Positions 37,518 to 47,720 of a stretch of DNA of 64,000 nucleotides are shown piece by piece. Below the pieces are notes generated by a model. The model was not told the DNA's origin and searched no databases. It saw nothing but the letters and a program-made list of their open reading frames with translations. The translations under genes were made by a program, and so were the position numbers. This DNA comes from Enterococcus hermanniensis (GTDB lineage Bacteria; Bacillota; Bacilli; Lactobacillales; Enterococcaceae). The stretch's first letter is position 1. Every line of letters starts with the position of its first letter. The stretch covers positions 1 through 64,000 of the forward strand of contig NZ_JXKQ01000001.1 in assembly GCF_001885945.1 (NCBI RefSeq), written 5' to 3'.

Positions 37518-40304
37518 TTATTCTAAGCCTTCAGCCACTGCTTCAGGATAGTTTTCTTCAACGATATGAGCACATGAGGCACATAATGTTGGTAATTTTT
37601 CATCTGATCCAACAGTTGTCCGAACTTGACGACAACGGTCGCACACTTCGCCATCAGCTTTTTCAACTAAGATCGCCACATCTTCAAATTTTACTGCTTC
37701 TTCTGGCGCAGCTTCATCTGAGATACTGAATGAGTCTGGTGATACGATCAATAATTGAGCAAGGTCAGCGTCTAACGCAGCTAATATTGTTTTCACTTGT
37801 TCATTTGGATAAACTGTTACTTTTGCTTCTAATGATTTACCGATTACTTTTTCATTCCGAGCTTGTTCTAAGGCTTTCAAGACATTATCACGGAAATCCA
37901 TGAAGGCTTTCCAAGTATCTAATAATTCTGCTTGGTTGGCATATTCTTCATAACTTGGTAATTCAGCTAATTGTACGTATTCCTCTTCTTCTTTCAAATA
38001 CGTCCAGATTTCTTCAGTCGTATGTGGAATGATTGGCGTTAACAATTTTGTGACAGCCACTGCTACTTGATAGAAAACGGTTTGCATGCAACGACGTTCA
38101 TAGCTATCTTCTGCTTGGATATAAACAACATCCTTCGCAAAGTCTAGATAGAATGAAGATAAATCTACTGTCAAGAAATTGATGACTGTTTTATAGATTT
38201 GAGTGAAATCGTATTTTTCATATCCCTCTTCGCGAATCGTTTTAATCACTTGATTCAAACGTACCAACATATATTTATCGACTGAACGTAATTCATCGTA
38301 AGCAACCGCATGTTCAGCTGGTTCAAAATCAGTTGTGTTCGCTAATAAGAAACGCATCGTGTTACGGATTTTACGATAAACTTCTGAAACTTGATTCAAG
38401 ATATCCATTGATACACGAACATCTGATTCATAATCGACACTGCTGACCCATAGACGTAAGATATCCGCACCCATTTGTTTGATCACTTTATCCGGTACGA
38501 TCGTGTTGCCTAGTGATTTACTCATTTTGCGGCCTTCACCATCTAATGTAAATCCTTGCGATAGAACGGCTTTATATGGTGCTACACCATTGATTGCCAC
38601 ACTAGTAGTGATACTTGAGTTGAACCAACCACGGTATTGGTCAGAGCCTTCCAGATACATATCTGCTGGGAATGATAAGTTCTCACGTTGACGTAAGACC
38701 GCTTCATGAGAAGAACCTGAGTCAAACCAAACATCCATGATATCTGTTTCTTTCGTAAATTCACCATTTGGTGAACTTGGATGCGTGAAACCTTCCGGTA
38801 ATAAGTCTTTTGCTTCACGTTCAAACCAAACATTTGAACCATGTTCGGCAAATAATTCTGCGACATGTTCGGTTGTTTCTGGTGTAATGATCGCTTCACC
38901 ATCTTCCCCGTAGAAAATAGGTAAAGGTACGCCCCATGCGCGTTGACGAGAGATGACCCAATCGCCACGATCACGGATCATGTTATACAAACGTGTTTTC
39001 CCCCAAGGAATGATCCAATCGACTTTTTCGATTTCGTCTAAAATATCTTGACGGAATTTATCGATCGAAGCAAACCATTGCGGTGTTGCCCGATAAATAA
39101 CGGGTTTTTTCGTCCGCCAGTCATGTGGGTAACTATGAGTAAAGAAGTCTAATTTCAATAGCGCATCTTTTTCTTTTAGTAGATCCGTGACCATTGGATT
39201 GACTTTATCGTAGTAAACACCTTCGAATCCAGGTGCATCAGCGGTCATCACACCACGATCATCGACTGGTGAAATGATGTCATTCCGATATTTTTTCCAT
39301 GCAAAATAGTCATCTTCCCCATGTCCTGGAGCTGTATGAACTAGACCAGTACCAGCATCTAGAGTTACGTGGTCACCTAAGATCACTAATGATTCACGAT
39401 CATAAAATGGATGTTGGGCAGTCATGTTTTCAAGCTCTTGTCCCGCGATTTCTTGTAAGACTTTTGGTTCTGTCCATTCCAATTCAGTTGCGACAGTGTC
39501 CAATAAATCTTTTGCAACAACAAATTTTCTGCCGTTTGCTTCCACGACTACATAGGTGTAGGCTGGATTCACAGAAATTCCTTGGTTTGCTGGTAATGTC
39601 CAAGGTGTCGTTGTCCAAATAATAAACGATGTATCTGTATCTAATAAACCTTTGCCATCTTTAACTTGGAAAGCAACATAGATCGATGGTGATTTCACAT
39701 CTTTATACTCGATTTCAGCTTCAGCTAGTGAAGATTCACTTGATGGAGACCAGTAAATTGGTTTTAAGCCTTTATAAATGTAGCCTTTTTCTGCCATTTT
39801 TCCGAAGACGCGGATTTCAGCTGCTTCATAGTCCGGTGTCAATGTCACATATGGGTTGTTCCATTCGCCGGCGATTCCTAAACGTTTGAAGTCTTCACGT
39901 TGTTTATCAACTTGTGACAAGGCATACTCTTCACATTTTTTACGGTATTCAGACATCGTCATTTCTTTACGTTTGATACCTTTATTGGCTAGTACTTGTT
40001 CGATTGGTAGTCCATGTGTATCCCAACCAGGAACGTAGGGTGCACGGAAACCTGACATTGATTTTGAACGAACAATAATATCTTTACTGATTTTGTTCAA
40101 GGCATGTCCTAAATGGATATTTCCGTTTGCATAAGGAGGGCCATCGTGTAAAACGAAAGTTGGTTTGCCTTCGTTTAATTGTTGACGTTTCTCATAGATT
40201 TTATTTTCTTCCCACTCTTTTTCCCATTGTCCCTCGCGATTAGGTAAATTACCACGCATCGGGAAACCAGTTTTCCCTAATTGAAGGGTTTCTTTTGTTT
40301 TCAT
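37518..40304 (-). CDS. ileS: Isoleucyl-tRNA synthetase
   Basis: 928 residues, the bacterial class I form. HIGH-type motif HLGH at 64-67, KMSKS near residue 593 ([10 protein letters not shown]), editing domain in between with [10 protein letters not shown]. The C-terminal zinc motif CDRCRQ ... CASCAH is present. Attaches Ile to tRNA-Ile. Start ATG with AAAGGAG 10 bases upstream. Preceded by a T-box leader with an ATC specifier, so expression should rise when uncharged tRNA-Ile builds up. It is the last gene of the division cluster, the usual Lactobacillales position after divIVA. Confidence 0.97.
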   Translation of the reverse strand: MKTKETLQLGKTGFPMRGNLPNREGQWEKEWEENKIYEKRQQLNEGKPTFVLHDGPPYANGNIHLGHALNKISKDIIVRSKSMSGFRAPYVPGWDTHGLPIEQVLANKGIKRKEMTMSEYRKKCEEYALSQVDKQREDFKRLGIAGEWNNPYVTLTPDYEAAEIRVFGKMAEKGYIYKGLKPIYWSPSSESSLAEAEIEYKDVKSPSIYVAFQVKDGKGLLDTDTSFIIWTTTPWTLPANQGISVNPAYTYVVVEANGRKFVVAKDLLDTVATELEWTEPKVLQEIAGQELENMTAQHPFYDRESLVILGDHVTLDAGTGLVHTAPGHGEDDYFAWKKYRNDIISPVDDRGVMTADAPGFEGVYYDKVNPMVTDLLKEKDALLKLDFFTHSYPHDWRTKKPVIYRATPQWFASIDKFRQDILDEIEKVDWIIPWGKTRLYNMIRDRGDWVISRQRAWGVPLPIFYGEDGEAIITPETTEHVAELFAEHGSNVWFEREAKDLLPEGFTHPSSPNGEFTKETDIMDVWFDSGSSHEAVLRQRENLSFPADMYLEGSDQYRGWFNSSITTSVAINGVAPYKAVLSQGFTLDGEGRKMSKSLGNTIVPDKVIKQMGADILRLWVSSVDYESDVRVSMDILNQVSEVYRKIRNTMRFLLANTTDFEPAEHAVAYDELRSVDKYMLVRLNQVIKTIREEGYEKYDFTQIYKTVINFLTVDLSSFYLDFAKDVVYIQAEDSYERRCMQTVFYQVAVAVTKLLTPIIPHTTEEIWTYLKEEEEYVQLAELPSYEEYANQAELLDTWKAFMDFRDNVLKALEQARNEKVIGKSLEAKVTVYPNEQVKTILAALDADLAQLLIVSPDSFSISDEAAPEEAVKFEDVAILVEKADGEVCDRCRQVRTTVGSDEKLPTLCASCAHIVEENYPEAVAEGLE

Positions 40305-40407
40305 TACCGATCGTCTCCTTTATTTCTTTTTGATTACTACTTTAGACTGTTTTGATTATTCTCAGTAAGAGGTGAGCAGCTGTTTAGGTGGTAATTTTGA
40401 AAAAAAA

Positions 40408-40636
40408 GACAAAAAAACAAGCGCATCCGCAAAGGGACGAGCTTGTCGTGGTACCACCCAAAATTTGAAACATGAAAGTTTCCTCTAGCCATCTTTAACG
40501 CAATGATGCGTCAATTGCTACTGAATGTTCGCAATTGATCGATACTAGAGGATCTTTCTAATTAGAGGGTCTTGCCGAACTTACACTACCATCGGCTCGC
40601 TTAAAAGAATCTAATCAGCTTTTCTGTTCTAGCTGT
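40408..40636 (-). promoter_or_regulatory. T-box riboswitch of ileS
   Basis: The minus-strand leader shows the conserved T-box GGGTGGTACCACG (40459-40447). The TGGT bulge can pair with the ACCA end of tRNA-Ile. Next comes the terminator ACAAGC ... GCTTGT with a T run (40446-40410). Stem I is closed by CTAGA (40632-40628) with TCTAG; its apical loop is in GCCGATGGTAGTG. The likely specifier codon ATC (Ile) is at 40553-40551. Stem I begins only a few bases after the divIVA stop codon, so the leader transcript must start inside divIVA or come from read-through. Confidence 0.92.
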
Positions 40637-41341
40637 TTACTCTTCGTCTGATTTAATCAATTCAGGAATATCAATCGTCAAACCCATATCTTCTTGTGGT
40701 TCGTCGATAATGATTGGTTCACTTGAGTCTACTGCATTCACCGTATCATTGTCAAGTTCGTTCGCTAAAACTTCTTTCAAGACTTCATGGCTATCACCAA
40801 CGTAAGTTGACATCGGTTTTAGGACTTCATCCCAATCCCCACTACGCGCTTGATCTAACTGTGTTTCTAACAATAATAGTAATTTTTGATGGAAGACACG
40901 TGTTGATTTCTTCAAATCATTTGTTTCAGTTGCTAGTTGACGGGCTTTTTCAGTCGCATCTGTTAAGATTTCTTTGGCTTTGTCTTCAGCCGTTGTTGTT
41001 AATAAGTTAGCTTTTTGCATTGCGTTAGAAACCAATTCATCCGCACGGTTTTGTGCTGATGACACGATGACTTCTGATTCTTTGCTGGCAGAAGATTTTA
41101 CCTTATCTGCTGTATCTTGTGCAACGACGATTGATTGATTCAAAGCTTCTTTTAATTCGTTGAAATATTCTAGTTTTTCTTCTGAATGTTTTAAAGCTTT
41201 TTCTAATTCACGATTTTTTGCGATACTATCTTCATAGTCGCGAACGATCATATCTAAGAAATCATCGACTTCATCTTGATTATATCCACGCATTTTAGTG
41301 GAGAAACTTTTATTTTGGATATCTAACGGAGTTAATGCCAT
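40637..41341 (-). CDS. divIVA: Cell division protein DivIVA
   Basis: 234 residues from the ATG at 41341, giving the standard N-terminus MALTPLDIQNKSFSTKMRGY; a GTG 4 codons earlier lies in the ribosome site. The N-terminal domain binds curved membrane (Phe17 and Arg20 region). The rest is a long coiled coil (about 25-165) rich in Ala, Glu, Lys and Ser, and an acidic tail. It organises the septum and poles in cocci. It follows ylmH by 21 bases. The last bases of this gene abut the ileS T-box. Confidence 0.95.
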   Translation of the reverse strand: MALTPLDIQNKSFSTKMRGYNQDEVDDFLDMIVRDYEDSIAKNRELEKALKHSEEKLEYFNELKEALNQSIVVAQDTADKVKSSASKESEVIVSSAQNRADELVSNAMQKANLLTTTAEDKAKEILTDATEKARQLATETNDLKKSTRVFHQKLLLLLETQLDQARSGDWDEVLKPMSTYVGDSHEVLKEVLANELDNDTVNAVDSSEPIIIDEPQEDMGLTIDIPELIKSDEE

Positions 41342-41362
41342 TGTTTTGTTCACCTCATAAAT

Positions 41363-42145
41363 TTATTTTCGTAACACACCTAAGCGTAAACGAAATTTCT
41401 CTTTTTTTGTTTTTCCTTCTAATCCTTGGATCTGGATTCGTCCATATCCGCGGATAGAAACAACATCTAATAAATCAAGGACATAATCAGGCCGTTCATT
41501 GACTGCCCAATTAACTTTGACCTTACTTGCTTCAACTAATTGTTTAGAGCGTTGACGAGAGATATTGTAAACCGTTGAAATAATCGCGTCTAACCGTAGT
41601 GACGTCGCCGTCATGGTTTCTTCTTGCCAACTATCCTTCGGTACGATGATCTCCGTATAGGGCTGTTCTTCTAAATGAACGGTTACTCGACCGATTTTTG
41701 TGACTTGGTTGATGATGTAACTAGCAGAATCTTTAGCTAAAAAGATTTGCCAACGCTCCCCATCAGAGATGATATCCCCAAAGTAATCACGCTTGATACC
41801 GGCACTCATCAATGTTCCTAAAATCTTCCCATGAGAAAGTTCCACAAATTTTTGTGGATACTTGACTTCAATCATAACAAGCTCATAATCTTCGATCGTA
41901 GGCTCATAATACTCTGGATAGATCAAACAGCGACAACGCTCAGCATGTTCATACCCGCCGTAAAAAGAAAACTTCAGCTCACTATTTTCACGAACCAATG
42001 TTTCTAAAATATACGCTTGCCGAGGATCTAAAAAATTCGTCAAATAAGGTGCGTACTGGCTTTCGACTTGTTCTAGCCAATCACCAACGCTATCAACAAA
42101 AGGATGCTCTTCTGGCCTAAAATGTTGATAGAGATTTGTATTCAT
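41363..42145 (-). CDS. ylmH: S4-domain RNA-binding protein YlmH
   Basis: 260 residues from the ATG at 42145 (AAGGAGGT 7 bases upstream); a GTG two codons earlier is less well placed. The middle part is an RRM-like fold. The C-terminal S4 domain begins at SLRLDAIISTVYNISRQRSKQLVEASKVKVN. YlmH binds the ribosome and has been linked to rescue of stalled chains and to division, being always encoded between ylmG and divIVA. Soluble, basic C-terminus. Confidence 0.92.
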   Translation of the reverse strand: MNTNLYQHFRPEEHPFVDSVGDWLEQVESQYAPYLTNFLDPRQAYILETLVRENSELKFSFYGGYEHAERCRCLIYPEYYEPTIEDYELVMIEVKYPQKFVELSHGKILGTLMSAGIKRDYFGDIISDGERWQIFLAKDSASYIINQVTKIGRVTVHLEEQPYTEIIVPKDSWQEETMTATSLRLDAIISTVYNISRQRSKQLVEASKVKVNWAVNERPDYVLDLLDVVSIRGYGRIQIQGLEGKTKKEKFRLRLGVLRK

Positions 42146-42157
42146 GTGCACACCTCC

Positions 42158-42433
42158 TTAATAAATAAGACTAATCAGAATTTTTTGTAAAACCTCCATC
42201 GCAATATTCAACGCTATGATTGCTGCCATGACAGAAAAATCAATTCCGCCAAATTGGAGCGGCAACCGTCGAAATAAATCTAAAAATGGTTCACAGATCT
42301 TACCTAATAGCTGACCAAGTTTTGATTGATATGCCCCAGGAAACCAAGACATCAGTGCATAAACAACTAAAAGAATTGTATACAGATAAACTAGTCGGCT
42401 CAATACATTAAATAGTGTAATTAGTAAACTCAA
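42158..42433 (-). CDS. ylmG: YggT-family membrane protein YlmG
   Basis: 91 residues with two hydrophobic spans separated by a polar part with ALMSWFPGAYQSKLGQLLGKI and EPFLDLFRRL, the YggT signature. Known to affect nucleoid or division-site arrangement in some bacteria and plastids, with no defined biochemical role. Start ATG with AAAGGAG upstream. Only 12 bases separate it from sepF and from ylmH. Confidence 0.92.
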   Translation of the reverse strand: MSLLITLFNVLSRLVYLYTILLVVYALMSWFPGAYQSKLGQLLGKICEPFLDLFRRLPLQFGGIDFSVMAAIIALNIAMEVLQKILISLIY

Positions 42434-42445
42434 TAAATTTCTCCT

Positions 42446-43108
42446 TTACATTCCTAACCCATAGATATCTTCATCAACCATCGTGCTTAATGAAGAATTG
42501 TTGATTTCATAATTTGTTGGTGTGCACAAAAACATCTCATTACCGACCCGTTTGATGTCTCCATCGATCATGAATACGACACCTGTCAAAAAGTCGACCA
42601 TCCGGCGAGCTTTCATCTCATCCAGTGATTCAAAGTTGATCAAAACAACTTCCCCTTGTCCGACCCGTTTGGCAATCGAGGTTGCTTCAGAATAAGACTT
42701 CGGTTCAATGACAGAGATACGGTCTTTGCCTTTTGTTTCTGTCTTTGGCGTAAATTGTTGTGAACGATTATTGCTAGGTATTGCCACAACTTTTTCATTC
42801 TTAGTAACCGGTGTTGTTTCAACTTTTTGTTTGATTATATCAGATCGACGGTTCGTCATCTGAGGTGCAGCAACAGATTGTGCTTGTCTTTGTGGTGTCA
42901 CCGCTTGTGACTTTTGTGGCGCTACTTGTTTTTGATATGTAGGACGAACTTTCATTCGTTCTTTTTTAGCTGGCGCACTCTGCTTTGGGCGGCTGACCTG
43001 CTTCTTTTTTTGTGCAGGGGCTGCTGGTGCGGCAACTTCATGGTGGTACATATCGTCATCAGCATCTAACCCAAAAAAATCAGTGATTTTTGCTAAACTA
43101 ATTCCCAT
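42446..43108 (-). CDS. sepF: Cell division protein SepF
   Basis: 220 residues. The N-terminal amphipathic helix (MGISLAKITDFFGL) anchors to the membrane. A long linker rich in Gln, Pro, Ala and Lys follows (about 25-135). The C-terminal domain (about 138-210) carries RISVIEPKSYSEA and VLINFESLDEMKARRMVDFLTG, which polymerises and binds the FtsZ tail. The linker is longer than in the B. subtilis protein. Start ATG 2 bases after the ylmE stop region with AGGT upstream. Acts early in Z-ring tethering beside FtsA. Confidence 0.95.
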   Translation of the reverse strand: MGISLAKITDFFGLDADDDMYHHEVAAPAAPAQKKKQVSRPKQSAPAKKERMKVRPTYQKQVAPQKSQAVTPQRQAQSVAAPQMTNRRSDIIKQKVETTPVTKNEKVVAIPSNNRSQQFTPKTETKGKDRISVIEPKSYSEATSIAKRVGQGEVVLINFESLDEMKARRMVDFLTGVVFMIDGDIKRVGNEMFLCTPTNYEINNSSLSTMVDEDIYGLGM

Positions 43109-43113
43109 TAACT

Positions 43114-43794
43114 TTACCTACCTTCCTTGAATAGTGCTGTCCCAACCCGAACAAAAGTAGCACCTTCTTCAATTGCTAAACTGAAATCTTGGCTCATTCC
43201 CATGCTTAACTCTTTACATGGGGCGTATGGCAAGTTTAATTCTTTCATTTGGACTTGAAGCTGTTTCAAGTTTGCAAAAACAGCACGGATCTCTGCTTGT
43301 GATGCTTCATAAGGTGCCATCGTCATCAGACCCACGATCGTCAACTTATCAAGCTCGGCTAGCGCTTCAATAAATGCCGGTAGTTCAGCTGGAGTGATCC
43401 CTTGCTTAGATTCTTCACCTGAAACATTGACTTCGATAAAACAGTTTATTTGATGCTCTGCACGCTTTTGGATTTCTTGCGCTAAGCGTAAACTGTCTAA
43501 CGCGTGAAAGTAATCAATTTCATTTATAATCAATTTTACCTTGCGACGCTGTAAATTGCCAATAAGATGCCATTTTACTTGTGGATAATCGGTCAGAGCT
43601 TGCTTTTTCTCTAGTAATTTATCTACTCGATTTTCAGCAACATCACCGACACCCAATTTAATCAGTTCTTCTGCTGCATTGGAGTCGACACTCTTGGTTA
43701 CCGCAACCAATGTTACTGCTTCTGGTTTACGAGAAACAAGAGCACACGACTCCTGAATCTCTTGCTCGATCCTATGCAAGTTTTCAGCGATCAT
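43114..43794 (-). CDS. ylmE: PLP homeostasis protein YlmE (YggS family)
   Basis: 226 residues. Single-domain PLP-binding TIM barrel: the lysine in TLVAVTKSVD forms the Schiff base, and KWHLIGNLQRRKVK and LSMGMSQDFSLAIEEGATFVRVG make the phosphate site. It keeps vitamin B6 and amino acid pools balanced and has no known catalytic reaction. Start ATG with GGGGGAG upstream. Usual place between ftsZ and sepF. Confidence 0.94.
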   Translation of the reverse strand: MIAENLHRIEQEIQESCALVSRKPEAVTLVAVTKSVDSNAAEELIKLGVGDVAENRVDKLLEKKQALTDYPQVKWHLIGNLQRRKVKLIINEIDYFHALDSLRLAQEIQKRAEHQINCFIEVNVSGEESKQGITPAELPAFIEALAELDKLTIVGLMTMAPYEASQAEIRAVFANLKQLQVQMKELNLPYAPCKELSMGMSQDFSLAIEEGATFVRVGTALFKEGR

Positions 43795-43808
43795 GTGCTC
43801 TCCCCCTT

Positions 43809-45047
43809 TTATTTTCTACGGCGAAAGAATGGTGGTGTATCTAATTCCTCATCTTTGTCAGTTTTTACTTCTTCACGATTAAAGGTTTCAAATTCTTTCT
43901 TTTCGATATTATCAAATTGTGGTTCTTCTACGCGAGGACGCACATTTTCTTCCTTACGAATATCCCATTCACCAAAAGCAGATTGGCTTTCAGTAGTACG
44001 TGTAGGTTCGATATCTAAATTTTGTTTTTGTGGAACGGATTGGACTTGACTAGCTCGTTGTGTATTGCGAGTAGTCTTACGCTCCTTTTTTGTTGGGTCA
44101 ATCCCTGTAGCGATAACTGTTACACGAATTTCGTCGCCCAATTCTTCATTGATTGATGTACCTAAGATAATGTTTACATCGCCTGTTGCAGCATTTGCAA
44201 CGATGTCAGAAGCGTCTTGTGCTTCGAACAATGTCATGTCTAAACCACCAGTGATGTTTAACAATACTTGTTCTGCACCATCGATAGAAGTTTCTAGTAA
44301 TGGAGAAGAAATAGCTTTCTTCGTTGCTTCAACGACACGTTCTTCACCGCTGGCAACACCGATACCCATCAAGGCAGTTCCTTGATTAGCCATTACTGTC
44401 TTCACATCAGCGAAGTCCAAGTTTACGTAACCAGGAGCAGTGATCAAATCAGAGATCCCTTGAACACCTTGACGTAAAACATTATCTGCTTCACGGAATG
44501 CTTCAAGCATTGGCGTCTTCTTGTCAACAACTTCTAATAAACGGTTGTTTGAGATGATCAATAATGTATCAACATTTTCTTTTAATAAAGCAATACCTTC
44601 TGCCGCAAAACGACCACGTTTTGGTCCTTCAAAGCTGAATGGACGTGTAACAACGCCGACTGTCAAAGCGCCTAAGTCTTTCGCGATTTTCGCTACGACT
44701 GGAGCAGCACCCGTACCAGTTCCGCCGCCCATACCGGCAGTGATGAAGACCATATCTGCGCCTTCTAATGCGTCACTGATGAATTGTTCGCTTTCTTCTG
44801 CTGATTTTTGACCAACTTCTGGTTGAGATCCAGCACCTAGACCACGTGTATATTTAGGGCCTAATTGGATAACTGTCTCTGCTTTCGAATTTTTTAATGC
44901 TTGCACATCAGTATTGGCAGCGATGAATTCCACGCCTTTAACGTTTTCTTCGATCATACGGTTGATGGCATTTCCGCCTCCGCCACCTACACCGATAACT
45001 TTAATAACTGCACCTTCGTTAATATTGTTATCTATTGAGAATTCCAT
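43809..45047 (-). CDS. ftsZ: Cell division protein FtsZ
   Basis: 412 residues. Tubulin-like GTPase that forms the Z ring. It has the glycine-rich start [10 protein letters not shown] and the tubulin signature GGGTGTG at 107-113. The T7 region is in [12 protein letters not shown] variable acidic linker (about 320-395) ends in the conserved peptide [10 protein letters not shown], which binds FtsA and SepF. Start ATG with AGGAGG upstream. It follows ftsA by 21 bases. Complete. Confidence 0.98.
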   Translation of the reverse strand: MEFSIDNNINEGAVIKVIGVGGGGGNAINRMIEENVKGVEFIAANTDVQALKNSKAETVIQLGPKYTRGLGAGSQPEVGQKSAEESEQFISDALEGADMVFITAGMGGGTGTGAAPVVAKIAKDLGALTVGVVTRPFSFEGPKRGRFAAEGIALLKENVDTLLIISNNRLLEVVDKKTPMLEAFREADNVLRQGVQGISDLITAPGYVNLDFADVKTVMANQGTALMGIGVASGEERVVEATKKAISSPLLETSIDGAEQVLLNITGGLDMTLFEAQDASDIVANAATGDVNIILGTSINEELGDEIRVTVIATGIDPTKKERKTTRNTQRASQVQSVPQKQNLDIEPTRTTESQSAFGEWDIRKEENVRPRVEEPQFDNIEKKEFETFNREEVKTDKDEELDTPPFFRRRK

Positions 45048-45068
45048 ATTTTGTATTCCTCCTACGAA

Positions 45069-46397
45069 TTAGTCAAAAATATTAGAGAAGAAGTCTTTGA
45101 TCTTCCCAGTAACTTTTTCTTCATTTTTTGGTTTTGGTTCTTCTTCATATTCATTTGCTGCTTCATAATCATCGTATACCGGTGTTTTTGAAACAGAAGT
45201 TACTTGTTGTGGTGAAGAAGATAAAGTAACTTTTTCGCCCGTTACTGCTGATTTGGCTAAGTGGTAAACATCACTTAAATCAGCCGAGTAGTTCACAATG
45301 CTGATCACATTGGTGAAGACTGGATTTCTTAGGCCCATTTGATTTGGTACGTGTAGTTTCACTGTCGTCCCAAAAATTTCTTCTGCTAAATCAACAACGC
45401 CTGGTAAACTAGCTGCTCCACCAGTTAAAACGATTCCGCCTGGTAAGTCAAGCGCTTCGATATCATCTAACGCATCTTTCGCCTTACGGAAGATTTGTTC
45501 TAAACGAGCTTCGATGATTTCTGATAAATAGCGTTCATCCACTTTGACGGGTTCTGATTTGCCGATCACATCGACTGGGAACTCTTCTTCAGCAGATGTA
45601 CGGCCAGGATACGCATCGCCATAATTGATTTTCAATGCTTCTGCATTATTGAATGATGTATTCAAAACGATTGAGATATCTTTTGTGACGAATTCGCCAC
45701 CTTCTTGATCTACATGTGTGAATTTCAATTGTTGATCGTGCATTACAGCTGTCGTGGTTTGACCGCCACCCATGTCGATCACGATCGTACCAAAATCTTT
45801 TTCGCCATCAGACAAGGTTGATTCAGTCAAAGCCAATGAAGTGATCACTGTTTCAGCAACAGATAACCCGGCTTTTTCAACACATTTCGTGATGTTGTGG
45901 AGGATCGTCTTAGGTCCCGTGAATACTAGGCCAAACATTTCTAGACGAACACCAATCATACCACGAGGATCTTTGATGCCTTCAAATCCATCAACTGTAA
46001 ATTCTTGTGGCAATAAAGCAACGATTTGTCTTTCAGGAGGAACTGAACGAACCATTGCGGCTGAAGCAACATTACGAACGTCGTCATCCATGATCTCTTT
46101 TGAATCATTATTGACAGCAATCATGCCTTGACAAGGTTCAACTTCTAGTAAGTTGGCCGGTAATCCTACGCTGACACTTTTGATTTGAATCCCAGCTTTT
46201 TCCTCAGCCTGTCTTACTGCTCGTTGAATCGCGTTGACTGTTTTATCGATATCGACGATAATCCCACGATTGATTCCTTCTGATTTTGCGTTTCCAACAC
46301 CAATGATATTCATTTGGCTGTCGATATATTCGGCAACAACAACTTTGATCGATGTTGTCCCGATATCAAGACCTACATACATTCCTGCTTTTGCCAT
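45069..46397 (-). CDS. ftsA: Cell division protein FtsA
   Basis: 442 residues. Actin-like ATPase that tethers FtsZ: phosphate-1 LDIGTTSIK at the start, phosphate-2 VIDMGGGQTT, adenosine motif LTGGAASLPGV. The C-terminal amphipathic helix IKDFFSNIF binds the membrane, after an acidic linker. Start ATG with AGGAGGG 9-12 bases upstream. A 168-base gap before it holds a candidate promoter, so ftsA and ftsZ may be expressed beyond the level of the upstream genes. Confidence 0.97.
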   Translation of the reverse strand: MAKAGMYVGLDIGTTSIKVVVAEYIDSQMNIIGVGNAKSEGINRGIIVDIDKTVNAIQRAVRQAEEKAGIQIKSVSVGLPANLLEVEPCQGMIAVNNDSKEIMDDDVRNVASAAMVRSVPPERQIVALLPQEFTVDGFEGIKDPRGMIGVRLEMFGLVFTGPKTILHNITKCVEKAGLSVAETVITSLALTESTLSDGEKDFGTIVIDMGGGQTTTAVMHDQQLKFTHVDQEGGEFVTKDISIVLNTSFNNAEALKINYGDAYPGRTSAEEEFPVDVIGKSEPVKVDERYLSEIIEARLEQIFRKAKDALDDIEALDLPGGIVLTGGAASLPGVVDLAEEIFGTTVKLHVPNQMGLRNPVFTNVISIVNYSADLSDVYHLAKSAVTGEKVTLSSSPQQVTSVSKTPVYDDYEAANEYEEEPKPKNEEKVTGKIKDFFSNIFD

Positions 46398-46503
46398 GAA
46401 TGGGATTCCCTCCTATTTTCAGATAAATGCTTTTTCAAGATTTTATGTTTCTCTTGATATCAAGCATGAAATATTATTTTTTGCAAGTAATTCACTGCCT
46501 CCA

Positions 46504-46509
46504 ATTTTA
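46504..46509 (-). promoter_or_regulatory. Extended -10 promoter before ftsA
   Basis: Minus strand TGTTAAAAT (TGn plus TAAAAT) about 107 bases before the ftsA start, in the largest gap of the division cluster. The -35 is poor. It fits a dedicated ftsAZ promoter. Confidence 0.45.
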
Positions 46510-46565
46510 ACACATATTACCTAGAATGAAAAAGAAGAATCAACACTTTCTTGCAATAAATTTAA

Positions 46566-47717
46566 TCATTGTGCTTCAGTTGTTTCTGATTGATTTGTGG
46601 AACTTTGGGTCGTATCGGCTTCTGAAGAATTGTCTTCATAAGGATAACTGTAAATCCCAGCCTCCATATCTACGACCCCTTTGATTCCTTTTTCATTCAT
46701 TTGTTCAACGACTTGTGGATAATAATTCATTTTTTTCCCTACATCATCGATGCTGACTAAAACCTTGTTGCCATCATTCATTAGGATTTCCAATAACTCT
46801 TTATTCTCACTAGTCGGAGCATATTTGATTTGAGAGATCCCTTGCTTGACCTCTTCTGACAGTTTTTTATATTGATCTAATACGTTTAAGATGCGCTTAG
46901 AGCTGGTAAAACTTTCTAGGATTGGTAGATTGCCGTTACTTTTTTCAACTTCGATTGGGATCACTTTCCCACTAGAGATGACCGGAGAATATTTCCCATT
47001 ACTTTCTAAGTAAGCGACTTCAGCATATTCTTTGATCGTGACTGCAAAGTGATTGAAACCGTCGATTCCCACGGTCACATCTTCGATTTGAAGTTCTTGT
47101 TTTTTTAAGTGTTTCACATTCGTTTTACGATCAAAGTATTGGCTCCATAAATTCCCACCAATTTTGAAATCGAGTTCTTGTTTGATCGTCTCAGTCGCAA
47201 CGTGTTCATTGCCTTTGATCGTGACTGCGCCTAAATCTGCTAAAGGCGAAATATAATACAATAGAAAAAGTGCCGGAATCGCAAACAAACCAATCAAGAT
47301 CGATGAACGTCGAACCAGCAGACGATTGCGCTCATGGCGAATATTGGGTAAACGATCTAAAAACGAGCCATTTCTTGGCCCACTGGGCAACTCTGTTGTT
47401 TCTACTTCCGGTGTTTCAGATTCAAGCTCTACCGGCGTTTCTTCTTTGGCGACTGTAGTTTCTTTATCTTCTTTGACTGCCGCTGTTTTTTCTGCTTCTG
47501 ACTCTGTGGGAAAATCATCAGTAGCACTTTCATCCTCTTTTGATTCTGAAAGAGAATCTTCCGGTTGTCCTTCTTTTTTCTCAAGCGCTTTTTGTTTCAT
47601 GTATTCCATATTAGCTAATTGCCAAGGTGTGAGCGTCTCTGGCTCTGTTGGTTTTTGGTTTTCGTTTGGTTTTGATTCTTCTGGAAATTCTTTGCGACTA
47701 ATGATCTTCACCCCCAA
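46566..47717 (-). CDS. divIB: Cell division protein DivIB (FtsQ)
   Basis: 383 residues. A long charged cytoplasmic N-terminal part (about 1-138, rich in Glu, Thr, Ser), one membrane span (about 145-165), then the outer POTRA domain starting LGAVTIKGNEHVATETIK, a beta domain, and an Asn/Thr/Ser-rich tail. Part of the FtsL-DivIB-DivIC complex that regulates septal synthesis. No ATG fits: the frame opens with TTG at 47717, and GTG at 47711 is an alternative, just after the murG stop. Weak ribosome site, so coupling to murG translation is likely. Confidence 0.9.
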   Translation of the reverse strand: MGVKIISRKEFPEESKPNENQKPTEPETLTPWQLANMEYMKQKALEKKEGQPEDSLSESKEDESATDDFPTESEAEKTAAVKEDKETTVAKEETPVELESETPEVETTELPSGPRNGSFLDRLPNIRHERNRLLVRRSSILIGLFAIPALFLLYYISPLADLGAVTIKGNEHVATETIKQELDFKIGGNLWSQYFDRKTNVKHLKKQELQIEDVTVGIDGFNHFAVTIKEYAEVAYLESNGKYSPVISSGKVIPIEVEKSNGNLPILESFTSSKRILNVLDQYKKLSEEVKQGISQIKYAPTSENKELLEILMNDGNKVLVSIDDVGKKMNYYPQVVEQMNEKGIKGVVDMEAGIYSYPYEDNSSEADTTQSSTNQSETTEAQ

Positions 47718-47720
47718 AAG

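Noticed and set aside
43762-44811. Open frames of 95-106 residues antisense to ftsZ, and similar ones over ftsA, ileS and gltB
   Set aside because: They lie opposite conserved genes in the frame that usually stays open by codon bias and have no ribosome sites or family features.
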